Assembly: GCF_051020985.1 (NCBI RefSeq)
Contig: NC_135009.1
Coordinates: 11,044,606 to 11,108,605, forward strand
DNA: 64,000 bases
Reading direction: 5' to 3'
Origin: Nomia melanderi
Lineage: Eukaryota > Arthropoda > Insecta > Hymenoptera > Halictidae
Positions 11,319-25,600 of the stretch are shown piece after piece (position 1 is the first letter of the stretch; the number at the start of each line of letters is the position of its first letter). A program made the position numbers and the translations under genes. The notes under the pieces were generated by a model that worked only from the letters and a program-made list of their open reading frames with translations, did not search any database and was not told where the DNA came from.

Positions 11319-13593
11319 CCCCACCTTCTATTTCTTCTCTTTACTCGCGACCCCTTCCTGTGCACTTTTTTCCATCGTCGTGGAATCGATTCTGTTCGCG
11401 AATTTTGCCAAGGATTTTCAAAAAACGCCAACTGTGTTCCAAAAATCGTGTTGCCATGTCCGACGAACCAGTAACTTCTTCTTCGACAAATTGAAAATAT
11501 ACAACATTTCGATCGTGAAACAATTTGGATTTGTCGCGTGGTAGAACAATCGAATTTGCCTCGCAGAAATATGAAACTCCGAATTCAATTATTTCCAAAA
11601 TTTAGCTTCACGCGAGTTCTCGTCGCTTTTCCCGATTCTCGCGCGAGAGTTCGCTCCACTCGTCGCGCCACGATTTTCGAATCGCGCTCGGTGTCCCGAG
11701 CGTTTCACAAAATTTCTGTCACTCGAAATATTCCGGCGAAGATATTTCGGAACGGGGTATCGATTGCAGGACAGTCGAAAATAGCGTTGTCCCGTCGGTT
11801 ACGACGTCGGAGCCGGCGATAAAATATTTCAAGTGACGAAATTAAGCGAGACGGCTCCGGGGCGAAAAAAAAAGAGTGGGAAGAAGTGAGGAGAGAGAAG
11901 GAGCGGGAGGAAAGGAAAAAATTTCGGGGAAAATACAGGCACAGGAAACGGGTAACGACAGCTATCATTTCCGAGCTTTCCCTCGACAGATCGTTTCGCA
12001 GCTGCGCGCTCGATCCCGCCGAGCGGAATGAAAATTAATTTCGCGCAACGCGTTCATTTTGCGAACTGCCCGTGCCCCGTTGTTTCAATGCCGGGATACG
12101 CAGCGACGCAACGCCGTTACGAAAATCCCATTCGAGAACACCGGCGAATGAAACGCGGGGGAAAATTCACTGCCGAATGAATTTCCGGGGTGCTCTCCAC
12201 TCGCGCGTTTTAATAGACACGTTTTTTTTCTGCCTGGGATGAGAGTGTCAGTTCGCAAATGACCGTGGCCCATTCGACCCCCTTTCCTAAATCTCGGTGT
12301 CTTGATTTATATCGATCCCTTCGGACACCGCTCTGTGGCTGACAGTAAATTCATTTGATTCGTAAAAAGAGACGATTTCATTTGAACGGATATCTGTAGA
12401 ATCGGTTCAATCGTACATTACAAGATTAACAGATAATACAATCTTTTGAAAATCATTCCTGAATTAACAAAGGCGTTCAAGTATTCGAGAAACAATTAAG
12501 ACACCGCATCCTTTCCTTAAGCGTCACTGTGTACTGATCTAACGAGGGACGCTTTTTCGATAAGGGGATGAAAACCTCGCCAATAATGTCTTGATGAAAA
12601 GCGATTCCTCTTCGATGAATCTCATTGTTTCGAAGAATATGATTGAAAGGAATCTTTGTGTAGACCAATCGGCGATCGAGTGCAGGAAAAGCGTCCCCCG
12701 GTCTCAAAATGAAAAACACCCTACCGAATCACGAGACCGCGCGGCATCTTGTTGCATTTTGTCGCCTGATTTCTTCATCTTTCTCTCTGGTTCGCCCATC
12801 ATCCGTCCATCGTTCGCAACCATCCGAAATCGATTTAGCGAAGCGGTATAATCGAAAGAGTCGTGAGTAACGGGGCCGATCAGTGAGATACGCGCGACGC
12901 GAAACACCGAAAAACCACCCCCAAAACAAGCCCGGCTCGAACTTCTTTTCAGGTTTGCCGTTTGTGTTTCAGGCTAAAGCGCCCGCCCTGGAGGTAGGAA
13001 TTTTAAGGGTCCGCCCGTGAACATTTCTTCGCCCGTTGTTTGTCTGTTATTTCTTTTGTTTTTTTATATATACATATATATGTACATATACATACATATA
13101 TGTATATGTAATATGTATATATATATATTCTCTATTCTCACACATCAACCACCCCCGAAACCCTTTGTCTTATCTCTCTCTCACGTTCTCTTGTTCCCTC
13201 GTTCCCCATGGTTTTTCGTTTGGACGCCGGTCAGGAGTGCTCACCGATCGTCGGAACAACGATTTCAACCCTCCAGAGTCCTCTCTACTTTTCCTTTCCG
13301 TGACACACCCTCCCTTATCATGTAAAAATACACGATTCGTAGCTCGGTAATGTCTCGAGGAAAATTTAGTTTTTCACGTCGCAGTTCCTGCGCTTCGTTT
13401 TCTTTTTTTCCGTTTTTTTTTCTCTTTTTTTCTTTTGGTTTTCCTTTCCTTTGTTTTCTCTGTTCTGCGCTTCATCCCCTCGAGTGTGCTCCTGTTTTTT
13501 TTTTCTCTCTTGGGACGATTGTACAGTATGCATGTAGTTCCCGTAGAATTTGGTTTCTCTGTTCGGTATCATTTGAAGTGTTTTTGTTTTCTC

Positions 13594-13639
<46 letters not shown>

Positions 13640-16600
13640 CTCTTTTTCTCTCTATCTTTTTTGGGGGGAGGATACTCTTTTGTCGCTTTCGTAGTTTTGA
13701 GAAGGAACCACGGTTGGTAGTTTTTTTTTCTGCCGGAAATGACACGCGAGCACGAGAAACTTGAAACGAGAGTTCGGTTCAATTCTTGAGCGAAGTAAAG
13801 TAGACGTTTTTTTTTCTCTTATTCTTTTGAATAATTTGTTAACCCTTTCGCTGTTCGATGTTTGCTCCTGTTTCACGATTTTGTTTGGAACACGTTTATT
13901 ACACGGGGGGAACGCGCGTCCACGCGGTTCCTCCCTTCATCGTTCTCTTTGCAAACATTTGTCCCCAGCATGATGAATTTTGTAAGCATGTTGTATAGTC
14001 GAATGTTACAGGCTCAGTAGAACAGAAACGTTTTGTGTATGAAACTCTCTGCCCCGTTTGCGAGAGGCACTGAGAACACGACTTCGCCGAACTGTGTAGT
14101 GAACGATCTACGATGCAACGTTCACGGCGCTGAATTAAATATCAAGTTTAGCTTTACGACGTACTAGGCAGCGAAGGGGTTAACCATCAGTTTTATCGTG
14201 ATCCATTAACCGAATGAAAGATTCGCCGATTTATCGTCCCAATAAAGGGAACATTAGCACACGCTAGTAAGTATGTAGATTGCGGATCTTTATGAGAACT
14301 CGTGTTAATAACTTCTAAAGGTTAGTTTGCAGCAGAAAAGGTCTTCACAAACCAATTTTGCTCGGTTCATCGATTGAGTTTACGAAACGTATACATTTTT
14401 ACAGAATACCTAAAATTGTAGACTGAAAAATCTCTATAAATCGAAGTTCTAAAATTGAAAAATCGAAAATTAAAACACTGGAAACTAGAAGAGGCAAAAC
14501 TAAGATATTCAACACGTAAAAAGTTAAAACCTGAAAATTTCTAAAGACAATACAATTCAATCATCCACCGTCTATTTACTCGAACAACCGCGATCGCTTC
14601 ACAACACACGCATATTGCCCCGACGCACGGAAGAACACTGAACTTCGATCTCACGAAACTTCATTAAAAATAAACCCTCACAGCGATTCCACTAAAGATC
14701 CGCACTCGAATGAAAGCACAAAGAAAACTTCACGTCTCGCTTCCCATCGATGCAACCCCCACGACGAACACGAAGATTATTCCGGAAATTCTTCGTTCTT
14801 GAACCCCCGTCTCACCCCTGTTAACGCGGCGATCCCAAGTTTTCCCCAGCTCGAAACAAAGATTGAAATTGGTGAGCACTCCGCAGACTCGCGGCGAGTA
14901 TTTTAGAAAGTGTTCTTTAGCTAGTTTAGAGTTGCTGCGAATTTCACCACCCCCATCCATTTACTCCCCCACCCCCCCTCGTTCCGGAGAGCCAGAGGAT
15001 TCACTCCCACGTCGGAATAAGTTCTGCCGGCGACTTAATCGAGACCGTCCTCGACTCCCAACCCCTTCAGCCCGTGCAGCGTCTAGTTCTCGCGCGGGCT
15101 GCCGCTTGCTTTTGACGAAAACCCGGGCGGAAGTGGCGGCTGCTGGAATTCCGGGTCTCGACGATACACGTACCGACACGCGCGTACACACGACCCGTTC
15201 CATCCTCATCAAACCAACCCCTGCCCGGAATGGCTTCGCCGAATGAATTTCATCGCGGTTCCGATGCTCGAGGCGCGACTGCTTGATAGTCCACGGAGAT
15301 ATCGAGCACCATGGTCTCGGAAAATGGAGCAGCGTTTAACACGCCCGCTAGAGGCTCACTTTCGTTCTTCCGTTCCATTCGGGGGCGAAGCTCGAGACGG
15401 TTTGTGTGTCTCCGTTCGCTGGAGACGTTCCGCGCTGCGCGAGATGGTTCTTTGGTTCACGACCGACACTCGTCTAGCTTTCATTTTCTCGGATCTAATT
15501 GATCTGCTGATATAGAGATATTGATACAATGTTGGACGGCCAGTATAGTGAAGATGAATGAGTTAAATTCTGGAATCTTTGTCAACGCATTGCGTGCCGG
15601 TGAATTTTCAGAGAACTGAATCGTGCTGATGGCAATTTTCAGTGATCAACTTGTATCACGATAGATATAGAAGCTCGGATATCATGTTGTTATGTAATAT
15701 ACTTTAAATAGATCAATTCGAGTCAAATTGAATATTTGTTTAAATACTATGGTAACTAGCGAAGTTGCAGTCTTTATATAAAAACGAGATTTCTCGTTAC
15801 CGGCACGCTATGTGTTCATAGTGAAATAATAGAGGGGAGGGAGTTAGAATGAAAAGTGTAGAAAACTGCTTCCCTTTGTTTCATTGGGAAGATAGAAATG
15901 GAGGTTGAAAACGGAACGAATCAGTTGAAAATTCGAATATGTTGGTTAAATCTCGCGATTCGAGTGAAACGCGGAGTGCCGTCCTCGCGTAACACGGAGA
16001 ACGTCGAAAGCACGTCGACGGATGGAACGTTTAGAAGGCTTGTTGAGTTTCTTCGTTCCGCTGTTGAATAGTTCGTGCAAGGGATACGTACTTGACTACA
16101 CTGTGTATCCAGCACGAGTTCCATGGATCCGGCAGATAATTGTTGTAGCGAACGTGTTGAAACCGTAGACGCTTGGTAGAATGAGAGTTCACGGTTAAAC
16201 TGTGTTCCATGAGCATGAACTTAGCAGAGAAGATTTTGATGTTTGCGGATGTTGTGGTTGTTCCGAGCATCGATTATTATCACGCGGCCCGCCGCCTTAG
16301 AAACTTTCCACCCCCCCCCCCCCTTAGCCTCTGTTGATCTCGCCGCGCCATTGTATTATATACGTACGTACGTAGACTAAAATGGCCGACAAGCTGCCTC
16401 GAGTTTGTCTTAAGAATCTCAACAATTCCACCTCCGCCCAGACCCTCGACGTAGCGAAGCATCTATATTATTAGGAGGCATGCCTCGTTCTCTTAGGATC
16501 ATTAGAAAATCATCTCGAAATTCTCGACTACAAGATTGCGCCATCGTAGCGGCTTCAAAGAAGAAACCACGAGAGAGAAAAAAAAGAATGAAAGTTCAAA

Positions 16601-19600
16601 CTCCTCGACCAAGGGGCGCTGTCCTTTGATCAAAGACTCGTAATTAAACATTTCGAAATGAGTTCCGCTTTCCCGCGTGAAACGAGGAGAAGATTGCGAC
16701 CGAAGAAACGGGAATCGCATTTCGCCCTTGAGCGACCGCGAAAAACGGGGACAGGCTTTCAGAATCCTACATTTTTCGAATCGTCAACGTAGATGTCTCG
16801 CGTCCACGTTCCAGCGGAATAGCTTTTCGTAATAACACGTTCCGAAATGTATTCCCCGCGTTTCTAACTTAAAGTATGAAGGAAAAGAAGGAATTTCGAG
16901 CGAAGAGACACGTTTCCCCTTTGAATAACCGACAAAAAACCAGGGGGAAGCTTCTGAATCTTACATTTTCCGACATGTAAACGTGAGAATCATGTAGCCG
17001 GTTTTCGACGGGGTGGCAATCATCCCTGCTCGTAAATATCCAGGCGCCGCACGTGCGTCGAATCGCAACCGCGTAGTTTTCGCGGTTAATTTCCGCCGGT
17101 GTAACGGCGATTCGATCCCCTTCCGTTCGTTGTCTCCCGCTTCTTGGGACCGGACCCGCCGCCCCGGGGATCTTCCTGCCCGCCATAGGATTTACGACCG
17201 TCCAGGGAACACGCTCGACCGCCCTACCGACCAGTAAACCCTTCATAAATCAACGTCGCGTCATTTCGCGTGTCCGACAGCTTCATTCCGGGGGTATTTC
17301 GCGGCGGCCGCGCACGTCTTCGACCTTCCACGTTAACCGAACCTCCTCCATTTTTCTTCCACCCGAATTTTTCGCTCCTTCGTAGACCTCGCTCGAATCG
17401 TACTTCATTTTTCCGGTGAAAAACAATTGAGAACGTTCCTGCATCTGTCATAAGACTCCCACCCGATGAATGTAGCATTTCAAGAAGAAATTCACTTCAG
17501 ATGAGTATATTCTTCTCGTTTGCTCTCAGAAGATATCACTTTAAATATGAAGTTTATATTCGTCTTTCTGTCGTGGAATTGAATTCTTCTAGTATAAATT
17601 ATAACAGACAATTTCAATCGTTTCGGTAGTAAAAAGAAAGATCCCTTGAGATGGTTCTATTTTTGTCACTTGCGATCAGTGGAAACAGCTTCAAGTATGA
17701 AAGTTACTTTGAATGATCGATTGAAAAATTAACCTCTTCTCTTATAATTACGTGTCACAGTCGTGATGAAAATTTTAAACCGAATACGGCAGATTTTGAA
17801 ATTTTCTAAATTATTAATAATAAAATTATGTGATCGAAATGATTAAAATTTGATAGTTGAGATATTCAATGTTAATTTGAACGTCAGTGAAAGATATGTA
17901 ATTATAGTGTAGATGTTGTTCACCGAATGATACGGTTTTCACTTTAAGAATATATCTAGCGTCCGAAGGTGTTGAACAAAGGCCAAGAAGCATTAGATTC
18001 GCAAAGGGAAATAACATTGAAATTTGCATAACACATCCAACGTACAAAAGCAACGTACAATCGGCGGTTCCAATGAAAATCGCGGTCAGTTCCCGAAATC
18101 CACGAGCCGATATTCGCTCTCGAGCCCGCGTTCCTCCAAGAAGCATTTTTCAAAATGAACCCTCCGTTAATTCGAGGGTCGGCGCGGCGTGTCGAGCGGG
18201 CTTCCAAGCAATTACCGTTTCCGTCGTCGCAATTCCCGTGCTCCGCCGCGGAAAAACGCGTCGCAGCCGGCCGGAACGAAAAGCGGGAAGCAATTATCGA
18301 GGCAACATTTTTGAGGCTGCCGGCGAAACGCAACGTCGGCGAGACGTTAGCAGGGGGCGGAGATCGTTAACGTAACATTTGACCCGTGAACGCGGATCCG
18401 CGCGTTGCGGTTTCGCCGTTTTCGCTAGTGGAACGTCCCAGCGGCCGGAAATGCCGAAGGGGTTGGGAGAAGGGAGTGGGAATGCGGTTCCGAGAAGCCT
18501 TTAGAAAATAATTGAGAGTTAATTGACGGGTGTCGCGGGATTCGCAGCTTCCGACCGCGATCGAATTAACATTGGCACCGAGTTTGAAAATAACCCGTTT
18601 CCCATTACTTTTTTCGAGATAATTAGAAGGGTTGCCGTTGATTTTCTGGAAGATGATTAAGTAAATTGGTTTAGCGACAGGCACATGATGAATTCAGATG
18701 TTTCACCTCTTGGCTTATGACTTCTTGATCGTTAGAGCTGCTTTAGTGATAATGAGTTAGCAAAAAGAGACAATTTCATCGTTATTTCATATTTATTATT
18801 AACTTTAAAATTAATTCAAAGTTTCCGGAGTAATGTGTTCTACTGTTCGTCGGAAAATCGTGACCACCGCTCTTACATGTTTCTAGAAGAGAAAGCATCG
18901 TCACGTCGCTGATAAATAAATGAAAATCGTTCGTTAACGATTCATCGAGGTCACGGGAGAAACTTGGATTAATAATGTATTATCTTAGTAGAGATGTAGT
19001 TGGGAATTATTGAACCCAATGTAGAGTGCGCACGGCACTGCTCGCCGAGTTCGGAAGAACGTGTAACGAGGATCTTCAATATTTCACTCTCAGACTTAGA
19101 GTCTTCTGCAATTCACGTTTAGTCCCGCTAGGTTCTCAAAGTTTAATATTCGATACGACTGCCTCTGCGAGCTTCCGAAATTATTGACGCTCGTCCTCCT
19201 CAAGTAAAAAAGGAAATCTATCAACACTCTTTTTTTCTACTCCGAAATTGTAATATCTCATCTCTTACTTCGAAGCATCGAAACCAATTCCATTCGAATG
19301 ATTTTAAAAATATTTTCCAAACAGACACGGACGAACCTCTGTGTAACTAATCAACGAAAAAACATAAATCAGCAAACAATGCTATCTTATTTCAATATTT
19401 CACACATCCACGCAATACACAAACCTTAATATCATACACGAACCTTCATAATTCTGTATCGAGTCAAGCGCACGCTGAGAGTCACCCGTCGACTTCAAAG
19501 CGTTAAAATATTTCATCCCCTATTCAGAATCACCCAATTCGAAGTATCCCGTTCGCCCGGTATTTAAAACGTTATTCTACACGGATCGCGCAACGATATA

Positions 19601-22600
19601 TTTCGAATACGGTATCCGAAATATTTTTCCTGCAAACTCCGCTCGAGTAATAATTCCCGCAGAGAGATCTCGTCCGCGGGAACGTTAAATAATTTCGCCG
19701 CGAAGCCAAACAGCCGGCTCGAGTGGCGAGCCGCTTGACCTACATCCCCGCGCGAAATATCTGGCCGAAAAGACGGGAATCGGCCACCGCGACCCAGAAA
19801 CCCCCGAAAACCCGTCTGTTTTTCGTGATTCCTATCCAGCCACCCCCGTTATCGCCGGGGAGAGTCGCAGGATCGAACAACAACTGTCGCGGAAAACTTT
19901 CTGGCGCCGTCGGACCGGTGTTTTCGTGCGGCTCGCGACCCTTCTCGTTATTTTCAACGTCACTGGCAGTTATTATCGGAAGTTTCGCGCCGCTACAAGC
20001 ACCGGATGATCCTGTGTTTCTGAAAATACGGAGGCGAGAAGCGAAGGGAGTCTTTTCTTGGCAGAATCGAACCCCAAGAGGATTCGTCTTCGTGATTGGT
20101 GGCTTTGATTTTATTAGACGGATGTTTACGTGAATTTTATTTATTAGGCGGATCAATGAATGACCTTACGTTTCCATTGCTTTCGGTATTTAGTATGCTC
20201 TGAAGTAATTTAGGAACTTCGATGTCTTGAATTTGAAATAATGGGTGTCTGGCAAACGACAAGATGAAGTGATACATGTTATCAAAGAAATTTGGGGAGA
20301 ATTCTTTATTATATAGTATACGTAACGTCGGCATGGTTCATGATTGATCAGTTAATCGAGCAGAAAGGAAGAGATTCGTTTTGACAGTCTCAATTTTTAC
20401 GATTGCTTCGAATCCACGGTTTATCGATACTTTTGGCGTTGATTATTCTTCGTTAGCGTTCTCGCGAAGGAGTTCGGAATTCGAGAGGAAAATAAGAAGC
20501 TGTTCATCAGTGGTTAGAAACTCTAGAATGTTGTTTACTTTGTTATTACTAGCTTCCTAAGGGTTTGCCGAAACTCCGGTCGATTCCCGGTAGTCTGTAT
20601 TGCAGTAAACGCGGCTCGGGTGCCCGTGATTTATGAGAAGTCCGCTTAATACGCTGGGAAAGAAACCGTGTCTCCAGCGAGAGAATCATTAATCACCGGC
20701 CCGTGAGAAATGTGCATTTGTTCCGGAGTAAGGGTGCTCGTCGAAGATGAACCGTCTCGTAATGTATTCGTTGGCCCGTTACTGACCCAAGGAAACTTCG
20801 CCGTCCCGGCCGATTTAATTAAAACATGCGGCAGAATTCTATTTATCATCGGATTCGCCCCCTCGTGTGTTCCCAATTAATCCTTTGTGTCCTGAAGGGT
20901 GCTTCAAGCTACCAGTCTCATTAAAATGTTGCTGGAAGCTTCAATGGTGATCACTTATCAGATCAAGTACATTTAAATACATTCTCCTTAATCCAATCTC
21001 AGGTATTTCAACGACGTCGACGTTAACTTTTACATAGTAAATAATTCTACGCTGCGAACTATTACATTTTCGAAGCATCTGCAACGATAGCAATGGAAAT
21101 TAAAAATAGAATTTAGAGTATGAAGAATAATATCTTAAAATGAAAAACTTTGAATGAATAATCTAGTTATTCAAATAACTAGAGATTGATGCAACCCCTT
21201 CGTGTCTAATATTTCGAACTTCGATGCGTAGTTGTGTTATCTCTGGAAAGAGTTCCCAGAATTTCGAATAATTCTCGTCAGCAACGGATGAATTAAAGTA
21301 TCAGAATCGGAGGACATAGTTCTTCACACGTCCAATTAGAGTATTCTAATCCGAGACTGATCATCGGCTTTCCGGCGTCGAGTCTCGAGGATTCAGCGGC
21401 GACAAATAGGAGGATTTCGTCCAAGAAAAGCTGCAGCTCGAGCGGCGGCTTTCTTTCGTCGCCGATGAGAGTAATGTAATTTCGGGATTACCGGCCCGGG
21501 ACGAGTGAAGCAGTTTCATAAAACGGGACGAAAGCAAGAGCGGGATTTAATTTCGGGCGCGACGAGTGCTCTCGGGACGGGCCGGGATGATTCGATAGGT
21601 CAAATGGTAATCCCCGAGTGTCTGGAGCTGATCTCTGTGTAACTGGTTCAAGCAGGAGCTTCCAGAAAAATTTCATCGGCTAGAATTTCAATCGTCGTTA
21701 TCTCGCTCTCGTTTCATTTTCAAACTTATCGGTCGACCGTGGATTTTCGTGCGCATGTCAATCGTTTATGGGCCAATTTGCAGAAATTCGATTGGGGAAC
21801 AAGTTTCCTCGCTTTATTCGACGTCCAGATGAATTTTATAGAAAGTAATTGAATATTTTGACTATTATTTTAATTATTCTTCTTCTAATAATAGTATTAT
21901 TATATTCATTTCGATTATTCTTCTGTACTAAACTTCAGAAGATCAAAGATCCTGCAAATCCCACGAAATAATTAATGAATATCGAATATTCGGGAATCTA
22001 TTGTTGCCAGTGACGCGGTCGTTAGATGTTTTCTTCGTTTCGATCTTATTCGGCTTGTAAGCTATTTGTTCTCTTTGTGCTGAGCTGTATCAAGAATATC
22101 TAGTCGCCGTTGCCTATCAATTTCTCCGTAGACACGATCCATTTGGTATTTATTGATCAACGCTCGAGACGGTTGGTAGGGTATCGCGCTAAGTGGTTCG
22201 CGAACGTTATTATGTGCCAGTGAAACGCGCACACAGGCCTCCGAACAGCCAAATAAAGCTCCCATCCGCCACGATCGACATTTAATGGAACCGTGTTGGA
22301 AATAATCGATGCCGGATGCGCGTCGAATAAAATTTTTAAAATTCCATTCCGGGAATACCACACGGTTTTCGCATTTTCCGAACAACGTTCGTCTCGCCTA
22401 GCTTGATGTGCTCGCCGAGTCGCGAATATCGATGCTGCCCTTCACGCGGAAGCTGCCGCGAGTAAAAGCGATTTCGTGAAATATGGAGTGCCCCAAAAAT
22501 AACCGTCTGTTCTGACGAAACAGAAAAATTTAAACACCGGAATCTTCTATTTCACCGTTTCCCAATCGCCCGTTACGTATCTCACTAATATCGTACAGTG

Positions 22601-25600
22601 AACATATTTCTCTATTAACATAGCTCAATCTGTTATCCATATAGATTCATTGTTATTTTTCAACAACAGACGATTACATCGGAGACACCTTGTGAAAGCA
22701 GTTTACGAGCTAATGAAACGGTTCGTTTCTCTCGCGTTTCGGAACAGTTTTCCGCATTTCCTCCGGACGACTCGACGGCAGTCGGGTTGAGCAAATATTT
22801 TCCAAAAAATCCTATTACAATTTTCCAGTGGACACATAAAAGCTCGCGCACCTGCGATTGACGCGCTCGTTTTTCACGCGAGCGTCGCCGACGCGTCGCG
22901 TCGTATCGCGAGCGAATCGATTTCGCAGAGCAAACAGTACGATCATTTCCCCGCGTCGCTCCCTGTATATAAGCCATTCTTCCTGAAGCTTTGACCGACG
23001 GAAAGCAGTAGCTTCGAGAATCACATTTTTAGAACAGTGCTCGATATATTTGACTGCGTTGCGCGCGTCGACGAAACCGCGATCCTCGATTTTCATCCGG
23101 GAAGAGTTTCTTCGGATCTTTTTCTCGCGAGACATTCTTTTTGTTGCAACGATCGCCGATTCGTCGACGCGTTTTGGGAACGTGCTCGGTAAGGTCTTTG
23201 CAGAGTCTGTCAGGCACGAGGCGTTAATGGAGTACACGAGCGTACTTTGGAATTATGATGGAGATTTGATTCTGGGAACGTATGTCGACCAATGTTTGGA
23301 ACAATTATCTGGTGAAACGTTATCGTTACAGGAATAATATCTGAAGCTAGATGCTATAGTTTCTCCGTTCCGATCAGCCGTCTTCGTTTCGGAAGCTTAG
23401 CTACTGACTTCGTTAGGAATCGAACGATGCCAGAATTAATACTAGAACTACCATGTTGTCTAGTGTATCTGAACGTTCGCATAATTAGCAACTCGAAATG
23501 AATCCATCCCCAGTGTTGCCCTGTCTGGCGGTTCCAGTGCAAAATTATTGTTGGAATATTTAATCATCGGGATAATCAGTCAATCAATTATTCGCAGCCC
23601 CTGGTAGCTTCGAACCTTCGATCCCACTCGGCGAAATACAGGATACTACCAACGAACCAACCCTTACGTATCCAACACGAATATTATCAAGCACTCTCAA
23701 AGAAAACAATGTTAAAACAACCAGACACAAATTGAATACCCTTCTCCACCTAGAAACCATAGCACATAGAAAGTAGGCCAAAGCTTCCTATTGTTATTCC
23801 ACGAATTAGCTCCACGATATCTGGAACTTCGCTTAAAGATACCCACTCCAACCATTGCGAACCTCATACGTTCCACAGCATAGTACAGCGGAACCTCGAT
23901 TATCCGACCGAACTGGGCGGCTGACAGCCCAAGCAAACGAAACCTCGAGAACAAATTTTTCAAAGCATGTTCGCAAAATTCGTTCGCACATAACCTGAGG
24001 TACTCCGAAGATCCAAATTGTTAACCGTTTACACTCGAGACGCGACTCCCGGTCGCCTGTTAAACACAGTAAAATCATCGAATTTAATATTCAATATCAA
24101 ACTCTGCATCGGTACCAGAAACATTGAAATAAATCCCATCGAGTTACTTTCAACTAATATCGTCTACAACTCATCCAGTACTCGAACATTCCCAGCGAAA
24201 CATGTACAAGTGCAAACGGTTCGATTTCCGGGAACTCTGAATGGTCCAGATAGCCGAGGATAGTCGGTCAATCGAGGTGCTGCCGTAACCTATAGAAAGC
24301 ACGAGATCTCACGAGTCCCTTTCACGGGGCCAAGCCAAGAGAGACCCTGCAGCGAGCTTGCGGGCCATGTCTAAGGGGACGCGTTAGTACCGTTTCTCCG
24401 CTAGGAACACCCTCTTCCGGTCTGTCTTGGAGCTTGCTTGAGCCTTGCATGGCGGGTCATGGTTCTTGTTTCAGGCCGCGGCAGCAGCAGCTGCAGCGTC
24501 ACCGTTGCTGAAGACGCCCCTCTCGACGGCGCAGCAAGCCACCTACGCAGCTGCAGCGACCTACACGGCAGTGGCTGCGCGCGCATACGGCGCAGCTGCA
24601 GCTGCGGCACAACCGGTCGCAGGATATGCCGCAGTCGCGGGGTAAGCGCGCACCTAGACCACCTAACTTCCAACACAACACCACCACCACCACCACCACC
24701 ACCACCACCGCCGCCGCCGTCTACGGCGACGAATACGCCAACCCCCGCGGGCACTGGCCGGTGTTTGCTAGTCAAACCCCGGCTCCTATTCGCCGTTTCA
24801 GCCCCTTCACAGTCCCGTAACCGTCCACCCTCGACACGTATTAACACATCCACGACCGGCCCGGGCTTTCTCAAAGTTTCCACTTGTTGACGGTGCCTCC
24901 GTCAAGATTCCATTGGACGCTGGCCGGTTTAATTTCTCGGCGCAGCGACCGAGCGCGAGATGTTGATGGCATTCCGGACAAATTGCCGGGAAATTTTTAG
25001 ATACAACGCCGGATGGAGTTATTGTCGTTCCTTTGAGAAGTGTCTCATGGGACACGCGATGTTTGTCAGGGAATTCGAGCTTGATCTTTGCTATATTGAG
25101 TTAGAGGATACGGATGTTGGAGGAGGGAGATGAATTGTTTGCGATTTGATGATCATTCATCTTTTTCCTGCGACGTCGAGGGGAAATGGGTTATTGAGTA
25201 GAGGGGTAAATTGAATTAACGGTCGTGGGTGTGTTAGGGTGATTCCCGTAATGAGAAATCTTCGGTCGAGCCTGGAATTAAGGTTTGAACGAGATTCGGT
25301 GATACAATGAGTCCGACAGAGATGAAATGATTAATACAAGAAGTTCATGTGTACAAGAAGAACTATCCTTGCAGACGATCCCGGCGTCGCGGCCGAGCTC
25401 TCAGAAGTCGCAGATATTTGGAAAGCCAGGCCCAACACGATAGTCCTCCTGAAAATTCTGATAGTCCTGTTGACAATCCTTAGAAACACATCCTGCGTTT
25501 GTATTCTCCAGTTTTCTCTTTTTGTTCCTTCGAAATCACATCCTTGTCGATTTTATCTCCTGCCAGATGATAACCGAAGGGAATTTAATATGTCGTCGCG

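Larger units (their letters stand above)
12994..24474. other. Long Rbfox1 intron (about 11.5 kb)
   Basis: Contains AT and TC microsatellites (13.06-13.65 kb), a complete TTAA-ended element (13839-14183), two decayed element fragments (about 17730 and 19360), a run of 13 C (16311-16323), and one TGCATG 24 bases before the next acceptor. No protein-coding exon is recognised. The open frames of about 136 codons near 19723-20156 overlap on both strands and are probably chance. Confidence 0.6.

Noticed and set aside
10974..11474. 166-codon frame of Ser-Leu repeats
   Set aside because: It is a translation of the TC microsatellite.
19723..20156. Mirror frames of 136 and 138 codons
   Set aside because: Both strands are open over the same bases, typical of stop-poor GC-rich DNA. 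No family resemblance.
23050..23337. 95-codon plus-strand frame after a TATATAAG motif at 22975
   Set aside because: No ATG at its start, no splice or poly(A) context, and antisense frames over the same bases.
24401..24883. 160-codon minus-strand frame with a glycine run
   Set aside because: It is the antisense shadow of the Rbfox1 exon and the ACC repeat.
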